The position numbers and the translations under genes are program-made. 63,159 nucleotides of DNA, taken from positions 445,554 to 508,712 of the forward strand of contig NZ_LS990887.1 in assembly GCF_900411315.1 (NCBI RefSeq), read 5' to 3'. The notes below the pieces were generated by a model that was not told where the DNA came from, did not search any database, and was given only the letters and a program-made list of their open reading frames with translations. Below, piece after piece: positions 10,068 through 20,953 of the stretch; within the stretch, counting starts at the first letter, position 1; the number at the start of each line of letters is the position of its first letter. The DNA is from Corynebacterium senegalense. GTDB lineage: Bacteria > Actinomycetota > Actinomycetes > Mycobacteriales > Mycobacteriaceae.

Positions 10068-11207
10068 TCAGGAGAGCGCGCCCGCCGCCCGCGCCCGCTC
10101 CACGACACCCGCGATCTCGCCCAGCACCGCGTTCACGTCCTCCTCGGTGGTCGTGCGCCCGAGCGTGAGCCGCAGCGCGCCCATCCCCTCGCGCCGGCCC
10201 ACCCCCATCGCCTCGAGCACGTGGCTCATCCGGTGCACGCCCGCCGAGCAGGCGGATCCCGTCGACGCCTCAATCCCCTTCGCGTCGAGCAGCATGATCA
10301 TCGCGTCCCCGCTGGCACCGGGGAAAAGCAAATGCGCGTGCCCCGGCAGGGTCGGCCCCTCGACTGTCACGATCGTGTCGGGCACCAGCTCCACCACCCC
10401 GCGCACGAGCTTCTTGCGCAGCTTCTCGACGCCCCTCGTCTCCTCCTCCATCTCCGCGACCGCCTCGGTAAGCGCGGCCGCGGCCGCGGCCGCCGACGCC
10501 ACGTCCACGGTCCCCGAGCGCAGGCCGCGCTCCTGCCCTCCGCCGACGATCAACGGCAGCGGCGCCGGGGAGCGCTTGGCCAGCAGAATGCCCACCCCAC
10601 GCGGCCCGCCGAACTTGTGGGCGGACGCCGCCAGCGTCGTCGCTCCGAGCGCGTGGAAGTCAACCGGGATCTTGCCCACGGCCTGCACCGCGTCGATGTG
10701 GACAGGGGTCCCCTGCGCCGCCGCGCGCTCGCAGAGCTCGGCGACGGGCTGCAGCGCGCCCGTCTCGTTGTTGGCCATCATGCACGTCGCCACCGCCGCC
10801 GGCGTGTCCAGCGCGGCGAGGTCCGCGACGACCCCCGAGCGGTCGACGGGCAGCCAGTCCACCTCGGCCCCCTCCTCCCGCTCGAGGAGCTTGACCGCCT
10901 CGAGGACCGCCGAGTGCTCGGTCGGCGGCACGACCACCCGGGTCACGCCCCTGTCCTTGACAGAGGTGCGGTACAGCCCCCGCACGGCCGTGTTGTCGGA
11001 CTCGGTGCCGGAGCCGGTGAACACGACCTCGGCGGGGTCCGCGCCGAGGGCGTGCGCGACGGCCTCGCGGGCGTCGCTGAGCGCGGCGTTCGCCCTGCGG
11101 CCCGAAGCGTACTGGCCACCCGGGTTGAGCGCGCCCGCGTGGCGGACCCAGGCGTCGATGGCGCTTTGTCGCATGGGGGTGGTGGCGGCGTGATCGAAGT
11201 AGGGCAT
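10068..11207 (-). CDS. Cysteine desulfurase (NifS/IscS family)
   Basis: PLP enzyme that takes sulfur from cysteine and hands it on as a persulfide, 379 residues. The PLP lysine is K198 in SAHKFGGP, with ASTGSACSAG holding the persulfide cysteine C320. The family start DHAATTP is at residues 5-11. No IscU/SufU scaffold gene is next to it. In related actinobacteria such an enzyme lies near mnmA, so supply of sulfur to MnmA (2738-3817) and possibly to MoaD is likely. ATG 11207 lies 7 nt after TAATCT (11215-11220, minus strand). Confidence 0.9.
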   Translation of the reverse strand: MPYFDHAATTPMRQSAIDAWVRHAGALNPGGQYASGRRANAALSDAREAVAHALGADPAEVVFTGSGTESDNTAVRGLYRTSVKDRGVTRVVVPPTEHSAVLEAVKLLEREEGAEVDWLPVDRSGVVADLAALDTPAAVATCMMANNETGALQPVAELCERAAAQGTPVHIDAVQAVGKIPVDFHALGATTLAASAHKFGGPRGVGILLAKRSPAPLPLIVGGGQERGLRSGTVDVASAAAAAAALTEAVAEMEEETRGVEKLRKKLVRGVVELVPDTIVTVEGPTLPGHAHLLFPGASGDAMIMLLDAKGIEASTGSACSAGVHRMSHVLEAMGVGRREGMGALRLTLGRTTTEEDVNAVLGEIAGVVERARAAGALS

Positions 11208-11214
11208 GCGCCCC

Positions 11215-11220
11215 AGATTA
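11215..11220 (-). promoter_or_regulatory. -10 box of the cysteine desulfurase gene
   Basis: TAATCT on the minus strand, 7 nt before the ATG at 11207; predicts a leaderless mRNA. The run GGGG between them could instead act as a weak ribosome binding site if transcription begins further upstream. Confidence 0.45.
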
Positions 11221-11229
11221 GCCCGGGAA

Positions 11230-12387
11230 CTAGCCCCGCTCGCGCGGGCCGCAGATATAGGCCACCGCCCGCTGGCCCACGCGCGCGATGACCACCCCGC
11301 GCTGCTGCGTCCCCCGCAGCTTGAGCTTCTTGCGCAGCTGGTCCGGGTCGACGTCCACGCCCCGCACGAGGATCTCGGCAGACCCGGCGTCATGGGAGGC
11401 CAGGGCGGCGCGCAGCTTCTTTAGCGGAACCTCCTCCAGCACCCGGAACCCCGAGTAGCCGGGCGGCACGGCGTCGCCGGTGAGGAAGGCGATGTGCTCG
11501 TCGAGCATGCTCAGCCCGTGGCGGTGCGCCCAGTGACGCACCAGCCCGGCGCGGATGACCGCCCCGTCCGGCTCGACGATGAATTCCCGCGCCGCGCCGA
11601 CGTCCACCGCGTCGTCCTCCGCGTCCGTCACGCGCTCGGCGCCCTCCCCGGAGCCGTTCCCACCGTCCAGGACGACAGCCTCGCGGGTCACCCCGCCCGC
11701 CAGGCCCGGGGTGTACAGGCAGGCCTCCTTCACCCCGCCGTCGAGGGAGATGACGCTGACCAGCCCCTCCCAGCCGGAGTAATCGATGCCCGGGGCGCAC
11801 TTGACCGCCAGCTCGCGCCCGGCGTGCGCCTCCAGAAGCGCCGGCAGCGGCGGGTGGAGCTTCGCCGGGTCGGTGATGCGCCGGCCGCCCTCCCGCCGCG
11901 CGGGGTCGGCGACGACCGCGCCCGCCCGGCTCACGGGGGCCAGGGCGTCGGCGCGGGCCAGCCACGCCCCGGGCCCGAGGTTGTGCCGTGCCATGAGCAG
12001 GCGGGCGGGGTCGAGGTCCGAGCCCAGCCACGCCAGGCCCTCCGCGCGCGCCGCCGGGGCCTCGGAGCCGACGGAGCACGTCACGTCGTGGACGATTTCC
12101 ACGCCGTGGCCGCGCAGGCGGGCGGCGCGCACCGCGGCCACCCGCGCGGGGGTGGCCTGCTGCGCGGCGTCGGCGTCGGTCAGCCACGAGGCGGGGAACT
12201 TGGCAAGCGCTCCCCGCCGGGCCGCCGCGAGCTCGAGCACCGCCCGGGCGCGCTCGCCGAAGCAGCGCTCGAGCAGGGCGCGGTCGGCGAACAGGGAGGC
12301 CTTGGTCAGCCCCAGCTCGGGCTCCACCTCCGCGATCTCCCCGGCGTGGGCGGCAAGGAAGCGCACCTCCGCTTCGCTGAAACTCAT
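11230..12387 (-). CDS. Class I SAM-dependent methyltransferase with THUMP-like domain
   Basis: 385 residues. The middle holds a Rossmann methyltransferase core: VHDVTCSVGSEA as motif I, WLGSDLDPAR as the acidic ribose-binding motif and VVADPARREGG in the place of the DPPR-type catalytic loop. The C-terminal ~80 residues (from VLEEVPLKKLRAAL to the end) fit the THUMP-like domain of actinobacterial proteins, suggesting an RNA substrate. The target is unknown. ATG at 12387 overlaps the NUDIX stop (ATGA), so it is coupled to that gene. Confidence 0.8.
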   Translation of the reverse strand: MSFSEAEVRFLAAHAGEIAEVEPELGLTKASLFADRALLERCFGERARAVLELAAARRGALAKFPASWLTDADAAQQATPARVAAVRAARLRGHGVEIVHDVTCSVGSEAPAARAEGLAWLGSDLDPARLLMARHNLGPGAWLARADALAPVSRAGAVVADPARREGGRRITDPAKLHPPLPALLEAHAGRELAVKCAPGIDYSGWEGLVSVISLDGGVKEACLYTPGLAGGVTREAVVLDGGNGSGEGAERVTDAEDDAVDVGAAREFIVEPDGAVIRAGLVRHWAHRHGLSMLDEHIAFLTGDAVPPGYSGFRVLEEVPLKKLRAALASHDAGSAEILVRGVDVDPDQLRKKLKLRGTQQRGVVIARVGQRAVAYICGPRERG

Positions 12388-13250
12388 GGGTGGTCGGGGC
12401 CCTTTCCAATCCTGTCGGCCGGGCAGAAGGTGAAGAACTCCTTGTAGCGCGGGTGGTGCACCGGGTCGCCCACCACGGGGGTGAGCGCCGCTCCGCGGGT
12501 GGCGGCGACGAGCTCGCCCACGCTTCCGAAACCGGAGATGTCCAGCAGCTGCGCCCACGTCGAGGGGGCGAAGCGCACCAGCCCGGCGCGCCAGCCGTCG
12601 AGGAGCAGCCGGGGGCTGAACCAGTTCGCGTCGTCGGCCTCCTCCGTCTCCGAGTCCGGCTCCTGTCCGCCCGGCTTGACGGCCAGCCAGGAGAAGGTGT
12701 CGAAGAGGGTGCCCCTCTCGGAGCGGCCCACCCACCGGGCGTAGGGGGTGAGCAGGTCGGCGTGGACGTTGAGGGTGTTGGCCTGCAGGACGTCGGTAAG
12801 CGAAAGCTCGTGGGACTCGAGCTTGAGGCGCTGCTGGTGGAAGGGGCGTGCGTCGCGGAGCAGCTCGCCGTCGCCGTCGACGACGAGGAGGGTGCCGGTT
12901 TCCTCGAAGAGCTCGCGCACGGCGGCGAAGAGCAGGGCGTGCGCCTTATACTTGGTCACCCCCAGCTGGCGGGCGAGCGAGATGGCGGAGCAGCCGAACC
13001 ACAGGTCCCCGTCGTTCCAGGACCTGCCCGGGAAGTCGCGGCTGTCCACCCCGCCGCCCGGGAAAACGGTCATGCCGGGGTAGTTCGGCATCGTCATGAC
13101 GCGCTCCTGCACCCACACCTCGAGGCCGCTGCGGCCGTCGCGGGTGAGGATGACCGTGCTGGCCAGGCGCGCGCCGTTGTAGCCGCGCGTGTCGGTGGCG
13201 TCGATGGCGTCGGTGACGTCGCTGGCGCGGGGCAGACCTCGCGGTGACAC
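12384..13250 (-). CDS. NUDIX hydrolase
   Basis: 288 residues. The Nudix helix is clear: FAAVRELFEETG with R112, E113, E116 and E117. The glycine motif FPGGGVD at 63-69 is separated from it by about 40 residues rather than being contiguous, as in the longer CoA-pyrophosphatase-like or acyl-CoA-type NUDIX proteins. It would hydrolyse a nucleoside diphosphate linked to an unknown group. The GTG start at 13250 is preceded by GAGGAGGCGAGCGAAC, a good ribosome binding site. The stop overlaps the methyltransferase start. Confidence 0.85.
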   Translation of the reverse strand: MSPRGLPRASDVTDAIDATDTRGYNGARLASTVILTRDGRSGLEVWVQERVMTMPNYPGMTVFPGGGVDSRDFPGRSWNDGDLWFGCSAISLARQLGVTKYKAHALLFAAVRELFEETGTLLVVDGDGELLRDARPFHQQRLKLESHELSLTDVLQANTLNVHADLLTPYARWVGRSERGTLFDTFSWLAVKPGGQEPDSETEEADDANWFSPRLLLDGWRAGLVRFAPSTWAQLLDISGFGSVGELVAATRGAALTPVVGDPVHHPRYKEFFTFCPADRIGKGPDHP

Positions 13251-13311
13251 GTTCGCTCGCCTCCTCCCTGCCGCTGCTATCTCACTTCTTCAGCCTTGCA
13301 CATCCGCCTTT

Positions 13312-14199
13312 TTACCCTCGCCCCTGCCCGCGGGTCTCCTCGGCGGGGGCGCGGTGGGTGCCGCCGCGGCGGGAGCGGCGCGCGGCCCAGCGCCCGTCGG
13401 TGCGGGTGACCTCGATGGGCTGGTGGTAGGCCTTGGAGACGTTCTCCGAGGTCAGCACGTCGTCGATGAGACCCTGGGCGATCACCTGGCCCTCGTCGAG
13501 AAGCATCGCGTGGGTGAAGCCGTAGGGGATCTCCTCGACGTGGTGGGTAATCATGACGATCGCCGGCGCGTCCGGGTCGAGCGCGAGGTCCCCGAGGTAG
13601 GCGACGAGGTCCTCGCGCCCGCCGAGGTCCATGCCGGCGGCGGGCTCGTCCATGATGAGCAGCTCGGGGTTGGTCATGATCGCGCGGGCGATGAGGACGC
13701 GCTTCTTCTCGCCGTCGGACAGGGTGCCCCACGTGCGCTCCATGAGGTGCAGCGCCCCCACCTGCTCAAGCACCTCGAGGGCCTGGTCGTAGTCCATCTC
13801 GTCGTACTCCTCGCGCCAGCGGCCGAGGATGGCGTAGCCCGCGGAAACCACGAGGTCCTTCACGGTCTCCCCTGCCGGCACGCGCTGCGCCACCGCCGAG
13901 GAGGTCACGCCTATCGACGCCCGAAGGTCGCGCATGTCGGTGCGGCCGAGCCTCTCCCCGAGCACGAACGCCCTGCCCCGCGAGGGGAACTCCTGGGCGG
14001 AGGCGATGCGGATCAGGGTGGTCTTGCCGGCTCCGTTCGGGCCGATCACCACCCAGCGCTCGTCGAGCTCGACCTGCCAGTCGACGGGCCCGACCAGCGT
14101 CTTTCCCCCGCGGACGAACTCGACTCCGCGGAAATCGAGCAGCAGGTCGGGATCGGTTGCTTCCTCTGGGTTCAGGCTCTGGTCACTCACGCCCTCCAT
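13312..14199 (-). CDS. ABC transporter ATP-binding protein
   Basis: 295 residues. Walker A GPNGAGKTT (53-61), signature LSDGEKKR in place of the usual LSGGQ, Walker B LLIMDEPAAGMD and a switch histidine in ITHH. It resembles the ModF/YlmA-type stand-alone ATPases. No permease or binding protein gene lies next to it, so partner and substrate are unknown; a regulatory or ribosome-linked role is possible. ATG 14199 has AGGA a few bases upstream. The C-terminal ~40 residues are Arg/Gly rich and probably disordered. It is divergent from glgE. Confidence 0.8.
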   Translation of the reverse strand: MEGVSDQSLNPEEATDPDLLLDFRGVEFVRGGKTLVGPVDWQVELDERWVVIGPNGAGKTTLIRIASAQEFPSRGRAFVLGERLGRTDMRDLRASIGVTSSAVAQRVPAGETVKDLVVSAGYAILGRWREEYDEMDYDQALEVLEQVGALHLMERTWGTLSDGEKKRVLIARAIMTNPELLIMDEPAAGMDLGGREDLVAYLGDLALDPDAPAIVMITHHVEEIPYGFTHAMLLDEGQVIAQGLIDDVLTSENVSKAYHQPIEVTRTDGRWAARRSRRGGTHRAPAEETRGQGRG

Positions 14200-14249
14200 T
14201 CTGTCCTAAATCTCGCCCTCCCGGTGCGCCCGGCGCGCGGGGTGTTCTG

Positions 14250-14259
14250 ACACTAGTGT
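14250..14259. promoter_or_regulatory. Perfectly palindromic back-to-back -10 boxes (ABC gene / glgE)
   Basis: ACACTAGTGT is a perfect 10-bp palindrome that reads TAGTGT on both strands (14254-14259 plus, 14250-14255 minus). It has the same geometry as the sites at 1184 and 3826. Both genes would have leaders here: about 45 nt for the ABC gene and about 90 nt for glgE. It could also be an operator. Confidence 0.4.
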
Positions 14260-14357
14260 GGGGTGGCGTACCTGAGCTGGCTGCGGCGCCGCCCGTTTCG
14301 CGCAGGCCGGCGCAGAGAAAACAGCCTCAACAGGAACGGACAACGCACAGGACGAGG

Positions 14358-16439
14358 ATGGGCAAGAGGATGAGCAACAGCACCACCAGGACGACGAGCA
14401 CCCCCGCGACTCCGGCGATCGGCCGCTTCGGCATCGACGACGTCCGCCCGCAGATCTCCGGGCGCACGCTGCCGTCGAAGGCGGTGGTCGGCGAGGTCGT
14501 GCCCATCTTCGCGCTGGTGTGGCGCGAGGGCCACGACGCCGTCGCCGCCACCCTCGAGCTGATGCAGCCGGACGGCGAGCAGTTCTCCGTGCACATGCAG
14601 CAGGAGGTCTACCGCCCCGACTACGTCCACGCGGTGTTCGTCCCCGACAGCCCCGGCCTGTGGCGCTTCCGCGTCGACGCGTGGAGCGACGTCATGGCCA
14701 CCTGGCGCAACGCGGTGACGAAGAAGTTCGACGCAGGCCAGGGCGCGGCCGAGCTCGCCAACGACATCGCCCACGGCATCGAGCTTTTCGACGCCGCAGC
14801 GGCCCAGACCCCCGAGCCCGACCGCGCCGTGCTCGAGCGGGCCCGCCGCGCGCTCGCCGACGACACCCTCCCCCTCGACGACCGCCTGCGCCCCGGCCTG
14901 GGCGAAGAGGTGGTGGAGGTCCTTGACGCCTACCCGCTGCGCGAGCTGGTCACCCGCGGGCCGGTCTGCGACATCCTGGTGGAGCGCCGCGAGGCGCTGG
15001 TCAACTCCTGGTACGAGCTCTTCCCCCGCTCCACCGGGGGCGTGGACGCCGTGGGCAATCCTGTGCACGGCACGTGGGAGACCACGGCGAAGGCTCTCGA
15101 CCGCGTCGCCGCGATGGGCTTCGACACCGTGTACTTCCCGCCGATCCACCCGATCGGCACGGAGAACCGCAAGGGGCGCAACAACGCGCTGGTGATCGAG
15201 GACGGCGACGTCGGCTCGCCGTGGGCCGTGGGCTCCGCCGACGGCGGGCACGACGCCTTCCACCCCGAGCTCGGCGGGGAGGCGGAGTTTCTCGCGATGA
15301 AGGTCCACGCCGACGAGCTCGGCCTGGAGATCGCCCTCGATTTCGCCCTGCAGGCCGCGCCCGACCACCCGTGGGCGGCCGAGCACCCGGAGTTCTTCAC
15401 CGTGCTCGACGACGGCACCATCGCCTACGCGGAGAACCCGCCGAAGAAGTACCAGGACATCTACCCGATCAACTTCGACAACGCGCCCGAGGCGCTCTAC
15501 GAGGAGATCTACCGGGTCCTCATGTACTGGGTGAACCTCGGCATCACCACCTTCCGCGTGGACAACCCGCACACCAAGCCCGTCAACTTCTGGCACTGGC
15601 TCATCGCGAAGGTCCACGAGACCCACCCCGAGGTCATCTTCCTCGCCGAGGCCTTCACCCGCCCGCCGCGCATGTACGGACTGTCCAAGGCCGGGTTCTC
15701 GCAGTCCTACACCCACTTCACGTGGAAGACCACGAAGGCCGAGCTCACCGACTTCGCCCAGTTGCTTGTCGACGTCTCCGACGTGTCCCGGCCCAACCTC
15801 TTCGTCAACACCCCCGACATCCTCCACGCCTCCCTGCAGACCGGCGGCCGGGCTGCCTTCGCCGTGCGCGCCACCCTCGCCGCGACGATGAGCCCGCTGT
15901 GGGGCGTGTACTCCGGCTTCGAGCTCTACGAGCACGAGCCGGTCCACCAGGGCAGCGAGGAGTACCTGGACTCGGAGAAGTACGAGCTGCGCCCGCGCGA
16001 CTTCGCCGCTGCCCTCGAGCGCGGCGACTCCCTCGAGCCCTACATCGCGCTGCTCAACACGATCCGCCGCGAGAACCCGGCGCTGCAGCAGCTGCGTCAG
16101 ATCCGCTTCCACGAGGTGTCGAACGACCAGATCATCGCGTACTCCAAGGTCGACGCGATCAGCGGCAACGCCGTCCTGGTGGTCATCAACCTCGACCCGA
16201 CCGCGACGCAGGAGGCGATGCTGCGCGTCGACGCCGAGGCGATCGGCCTCAACCCGGGCGAGTCCTTCCCCGTCCACGACCTGGTCACCGGGGCGGACTA
16301 CACGTGGTCCACCGACAACTACGTCCGCCTCGCGCCGGAGAGCAACGTCGCCCACATCTTCCGGCTCCCGGACGTGATCGCGCAGCGCCGCGAGAACCTC
16401 GCGTTCCGCCGCATCTCGGACCACGACTACAGGCCGTAG
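14358..16439 (+). CDS. glgE: Alpha-1,4-glucan:maltose-1-phosphate maltosyltransferase GlgE
   Basis: GH13 enzyme of 693 residues that transfers maltose from maltose-1-phosphate to the end of an alpha-1,4-glucan. Catalytic residues can be placed: nucleophile D402 (FRVDNPHTKP), acid/base E431 (FLAEAFTRP) and D487 (NTPDIL). The N-terminal domain begins with GRFGIDDVRPQ, typical of the family. ATG 14358 has AGGA at a suitable distance; ATG 14370 is also in frame, but its GAGG is too close. glgB follows after 62 bp, so the pair makes branched glucan from maltose-1-phosphate. No treS, pep2 or glgM is in the window to supply it. Confidence 0.93.
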   Translation: MGKRMSNSTTRTTSTPATPAIGRFGIDDVRPQISGRTLPSKAVVGEVVPIFALVWREGHDAVAATLELMQPDGEQFSVHMQQEVYRPDYVHAVFVPDSPGLWRFRVDAWSDVMATWRNAVTKKFDAGQGAAELANDIAHGIELFDAAAAQTPEPDRAVLERARRALADDTLPLDDRLRPGLGEEVVEVLDAYPLRELVTRGPVCDILVERREALVNSWYELFPRSTGGVDAVGNPVHGTWETTAKALDRVAAMGFDTVYFPPIHPIGTENRKGRNNALVIEDGDVGSPWAVGSADGGHDAFHPELGGEAEFLAMKVHADELGLEIALDFALQAAPDHPWAAEHPEFFTVLDDGTIAYAENPPKKYQDIYPINFDNAPEALYEEIYRVLMYWVNLGITTFRVDNPHTKPVNFWHWLIAKVHETHPEVIFLAEAFTRPPRMYGLSKAGFSQSYTHFTWKTTKAELTDFAQLLVDVSDVSRPNLFVNTPDILHASLQTGGRAAFAVRATLAATMSPLWGVYSGFELYEHEPVHQGSEEYLDSEKYELRPRDFAAALERGDSLEPYIALLNTIRRENPALQQLRQIRFHEVSNDQIIAYSKVDAISGNAVLVVINLDPTATQEAMLRVDAEAIGLNPGESFPVHDLVTGADYTWSTDNYVRLAPESNVAHIFRLPDVIAQRRENLAFRRISDHDYRP

Positions 16440-16501
16440 CCGCACTTTCCGGTAGCGTCGAAACAACACACCAGCACCCGACAACCCCTGTAAGGAAGGC
16501 C

Positions 16502-18700
<2,199 letters not shown>

Positions 18701-18704
18701 CGCC

Positions 18705-19568
18705 CTAGAACAGAGCCGAGGCGAGCTTCGTGCGCGCGGCGATCACGCGCGGGTCGCCCGGCTCGAAGAGGGTGAACAGCTCGAGCAGGCGCTCCTTCGC
18801 CCGCGGCTCGGCCTTGACCAGCGCGATGAGGCGGTCGAAGGCCTTCTCCGGGGCGCCCGCGACCACCTCGGCATCGGCGGCGTCGAGCTGCTTGTCGACG
18901 TCCCCCGGCGCCGCCTCGGCCTCCGCGATCGGGTCGGTCGTGCGGTTGGCGGGGTTCAGCCGCTTCAGCACCGCCACGGTGGCCTTCGCCTGCTTGATCT
19001 CGGCGTTGCCGGGCTCCTCGGCGAGGATCTCGTCGTACACGGACGTCGCCGCGTCGAAGTCTCCGCGGTTCAGCGCCTCGGTGGCCGCGTCGAGGCGGGG
19101 GTCGGGCGCGGGTTCGCCGGGGGCGTTCCCATCGGCGTCGTCAGGCAGGCCCTCGAGTTGCGGTCCGATCTGCGAGACGAGGGTGGAGACCCACTGCTCG
19201 AGCTGGGCGCGCGGCTGTCCGCCCTCAAAGCTCGCCACCGGGCGCCCCGCCGCGAGCGCCAGGGTGGTCGGAACGCTGCGCACGCCGAGCATCTGCGCGA
19301 GCATCGGGTGCGCGTCGGCGTCGACGTAGGCCACGCGGAACGCGCGCTGGCCGCCGGCGAGGTCCCTGAGGTCCGCGGTGAGCTCTTCGGACTGCGGCGA
19401 GCGCGACGAGCCCACCACCACGATCACCGGGACCTGGACCGAGCGCTTGATCACCTCCTCCTCGAGGTTGTCCTGCGTCGCCTCGATGAAGGCCTCGAAA
19501 CCCGAAGGCCCGGCCTCCTCGCCTCCCAGTGCCGACAGGTCCACCGCTCCCGCTCCGAAATCCGCCAT
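18705..19568 (-). CDS. Thioredoxin-fold protein with TPR-like C-terminus, CxxC missing
   Basis: 287 residues. Residues ~20-140 follow a thioredoxin fold (VIVVVGS strand, YVDADAHPMLAQMLGVRSVPTTL with the cis-proline), but the active-site WCxxC is replaced by SSRSPQS at about 54-60, so no redox activity is expected. Residues ~155-287 are helical and TPR-like (ALNRGDFDAATSVYDEIL). This is the layout of the co-chaperone CnoX (YbbN), whose role is to hold unfolding proteins. It lies 6 bp downstream of the thiamine-binding-family gene, with TAAGGACCC before its ATG, so it is probably co-transcribed. Confidence 0.8.
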   Translation of the reverse strand: MADFGAGAVDLSALGGEEAGPSGFEAFIEATQDNLEEEVIKRSVQVPVIVVVGSSRSPQSEELTADLRDLAGGQRAFRVAYVDADAHPMLAQMLGVRSVPTTLALAAGRPVASFEGGQPRAQLEQWVSTLVSQIGPQLEGLPDDADGNAPGEPAPDPRLDAATEALNRGDFDAATSVYDEILAEEPGNAEIKQAKATVAVLKRLNPANRTTDPIAEAEAAPGDVDKQLDAADAEVVAGAPEKAFDRLIALVKAEPRAKERLLELFTLFEPGDPRVIAARTKLASALF

Positions 19569-19574
19569 GGGTCC

Positions 19575-19928
19575 TTACTCCTCGCTCTCTCCGTGCTCGT
19601 TCTCAAAGTGCTCGTTTTCAAAGTGCTCGTTTTCAAAGTGTTTGTTCAACGACTCCACCTTCTGGTGCAGCATGTCCGTGTAGCCGGGCCGGATGTCCGC
19701 CTTGATCACCAGCGACACCCGCGGGGAGACCTCCTCCACCGCCTGCGTCGCGCGCTTGATCACGTCCATCACCTCGTCCCACTCCCCCTCCACGGTGGTG
19801 AACATGGCGGTCGTTTCGTGGGGCAGGCCCGACTCCCGGACCACCCTCACCGCCCGCGCGACGGCGGCGGACATCTCCGCTGTGGGGTTGTTGGTCACCG
19901 TCGGGGCGACGGAAAAAGCAGCAATCAT
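19575..19928 (-). CDS. Thiamine-binding (MTH1187/YkoF) family protein with FENEH repeats
   Basis: 117 residues. The first ~97 match the small ferredoxin-like MTH1187/YkoF fold (AAFSVAPT start, AMFTTVEGEWDEVMDVIKRA, RVSLVIKADIRPG), proposed to bind thiamine or a related ligand. The tail is unusual: FENEH occurs three times in a row, followed by GESEE. The tail comes from a 15-bp tandem DNA repeat and is acidic and probably disordered. ATG 19928 is 7 nt after the -10 box TAAGCT, suggesting leaderless translation. Confidence 0.8.
   Translation of the reverse strand: MIAAFSVAPTVTNNPTAEMSAAVARAVRVVRESGLPHETTAMFTTVEGEWDEVMDVIKRATQAVEEVSPRVSLVIKADIRPGYTDMLHQKVESLNKHFENEHFENEHFENEHGESEE
19593..19637. 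repeat. 15-bp tandem repeat, three units, inside a coding region
   Basis: Unit GTGCTCGTTTTCAAA repeats at 19593-19607 (one base different), 19608-19622 and 19623-19637. Because 15 is a multiple of three, copy-number change keeps the frame and adds or removes FENEH on the encoded protein. Confidence 0.9.
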
Positions 19929-19935
19929 GGACCCC

Positions 19936-19941
19936 AGCTTA
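19936..19941 (-). promoter_or_regulatory. -10 box of the thiamine-binding-family gene
   Basis: TAAGCT on the minus strand, 7 nt before ATG 19928. It lies in the 10-bp gap after the upstream small gene and predicts a separate leaderless transcript for 19928-18705. Confidence 0.4.
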
Positions 19942-20226
19942 GCGACGCCCCCAGCAGTGCCGGTGCCAGTGCCGGCGATCCTCCGCCCCTCGCCCCGTCT
20001 CCTTCGGCCACGCCACGACGTGTGCCACCCCCGGCGGGATGTTCTGGTTGCAGCCCGGGCAGACGTAGAACTTCTGCGCCGCCGCGGACCCGATGGTGCG
20101 GACCAGGTAGGGCTCGCCGTGCGTCCACGACGGCCCCTCCTCCTCCCGGGTGCCCAGGTAGGTCGACCCGTCCCGGGGTAGGGAGCGCGCCGGGGTGATG
20201 TTGCCCCGCCTGTTCCTGCGCGGCAT
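19939..20226 (-). CDS. Small conserved Cys/His-rich protein
   Basis: 95 residues, basic N-terminus (MPRRNRRGN). It contains CPGC followed by a C-terminal HWHRHC, so a zinc-ribbon-like fold is plausible. Actinobacterial genomes carry a similar short gene next to nucS, often labelled 'ATP/GTP-binding protein' without evidence; I see no P-loop. It starts 4 bp after the nucS stop and is probably co-transcribed with it. Function unknown. Confidence 0.65.
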   Translation of the reverse strand: MPRRNRRGNITPARSLPRDGSTYLGTREEEGPSWTHGEPYLVRTIGSAAAQKFYVCPGCNQNIPPGVAHVVAWPKETGRGAEDRRHWHRHCWGRR

Positions 20227-20230
20227 GGCC

Positions 20231-20923
20231 CTAGAACAGCCTCAGCTCGTTGGACTCGATGCCGCGCAGCTCGTCGTAGTCCAGCACGAGGCAGCGGAAG
20301 CCCCGGTCCTCCGCCAGCGTGCGCGCCTGCGGCTTGATCTCCTGCGCGGCGAAGACCCCGGACACCGGGGCGAGCAGGTCATCGCGGTTGAGCAGCTCGA
20401 CGTAGCGGCTGAGCTGCTCGACGCCGTCGATGCCGCCGCGGCGCTTCACCTCCACCGCGACCGTCCGGCCCGTCGCGTCGCGGGCGAGCAGGTCCACCGG
20501 GCCGATGGCGGTGGGGTACTCCCGGCGCACGAGCGAGAAGCCGTCGCCAAGCGCGGTGATGTGCTCCGCGAGCAGCTCCTGGAGGTGGGCCTCGACGCCG
20601 TCCTTGACCAGGCCCGGGTCCTCCCCGAGCTCCACCGACGTCTCGTGGAGCACCTCCTCGAGGGAGATGCGCAGCTGCTCGCCCTTCGGGTTCTCCACGA
20701 TCCACAGCTGCTCGCCCGTGTCGGTGCCCTCGATGTCCAGCACCGCCTCCTCACGCAGTGTGCACGGCGGGGTCATCCAGTTCAGGGGCTTGTAGGCGCG
20801 ATCGTCTGCGTGGATGGACACAGAACCGTCCGCCTTGACCATGATCAGGCGCTTCGCGGTGGGCAGGTGGGCGTCGAGACGCCCCACGTAGTCGACGGAG
20901 CACCTGGCAATGATCAAACGCAT
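20231..20923 (-). CDS. nucS: Mismatch endonuclease NucS/EndoMS
   Basis: Actinobacterial mismatch repair nuclease that makes double-strand cuts at mismatches, in organisms lacking MutS/MutL. 230 residues: N-terminal DNA-binding domain (1-~110) and C-terminal RecB-like nuclease with D144 (GPVDLLA), E158 and K160 (VAVEVKRR) and Q170. It ends in ELRLF, the type of C-terminal motif through which NucS contacts the sliding clamp. ATG 20923 is 7 nt after TACCCT (20931-20936), so the mRNA is probably leaderless. Confidence 0.95.
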   Translation of the reverse strand: MRLIIARCSVDYVGRLDAHLPTAKRLIMVKADGSVSIHADDRAYKPLNWMTPPCTLREEAVLDIEGTDTGEQLWIVENPKGEQLRISLEEVLHETSVELGEDPGLVKDGVEAHLQELLAEHITALGDGFSLVRREYPTAIGPVDLLARDATGRTVAVEVKRRGGIDGVEQLSRYVELLNRDDLLAPVSGVFAAQEIKPQARTLAEDRGFRCLVLDYDELRGIESNELRLF

Positions 20924-20930
20924 GCGAACC

Positions 20931-20936
20931 AGGGTA
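20931..20936 (-). promoter_or_regulatory. -10 box of nucS
   Basis: TACCCT on the minus strand, 7 nt before ATG 20923, just after the stop of the DUF2550 gene. It would let nucS be expressed independently of the atp-side genes. Confidence 0.45.
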
Positions 20937-20953
20937 CCGCCCCGCGGCGCGGC

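Noticed and set aside
19593..19637. Possible CRISPR-like array
   Set aside because: The units are directly adjacent with no spacers and lie in a coding frame; no cas genes are in the window.
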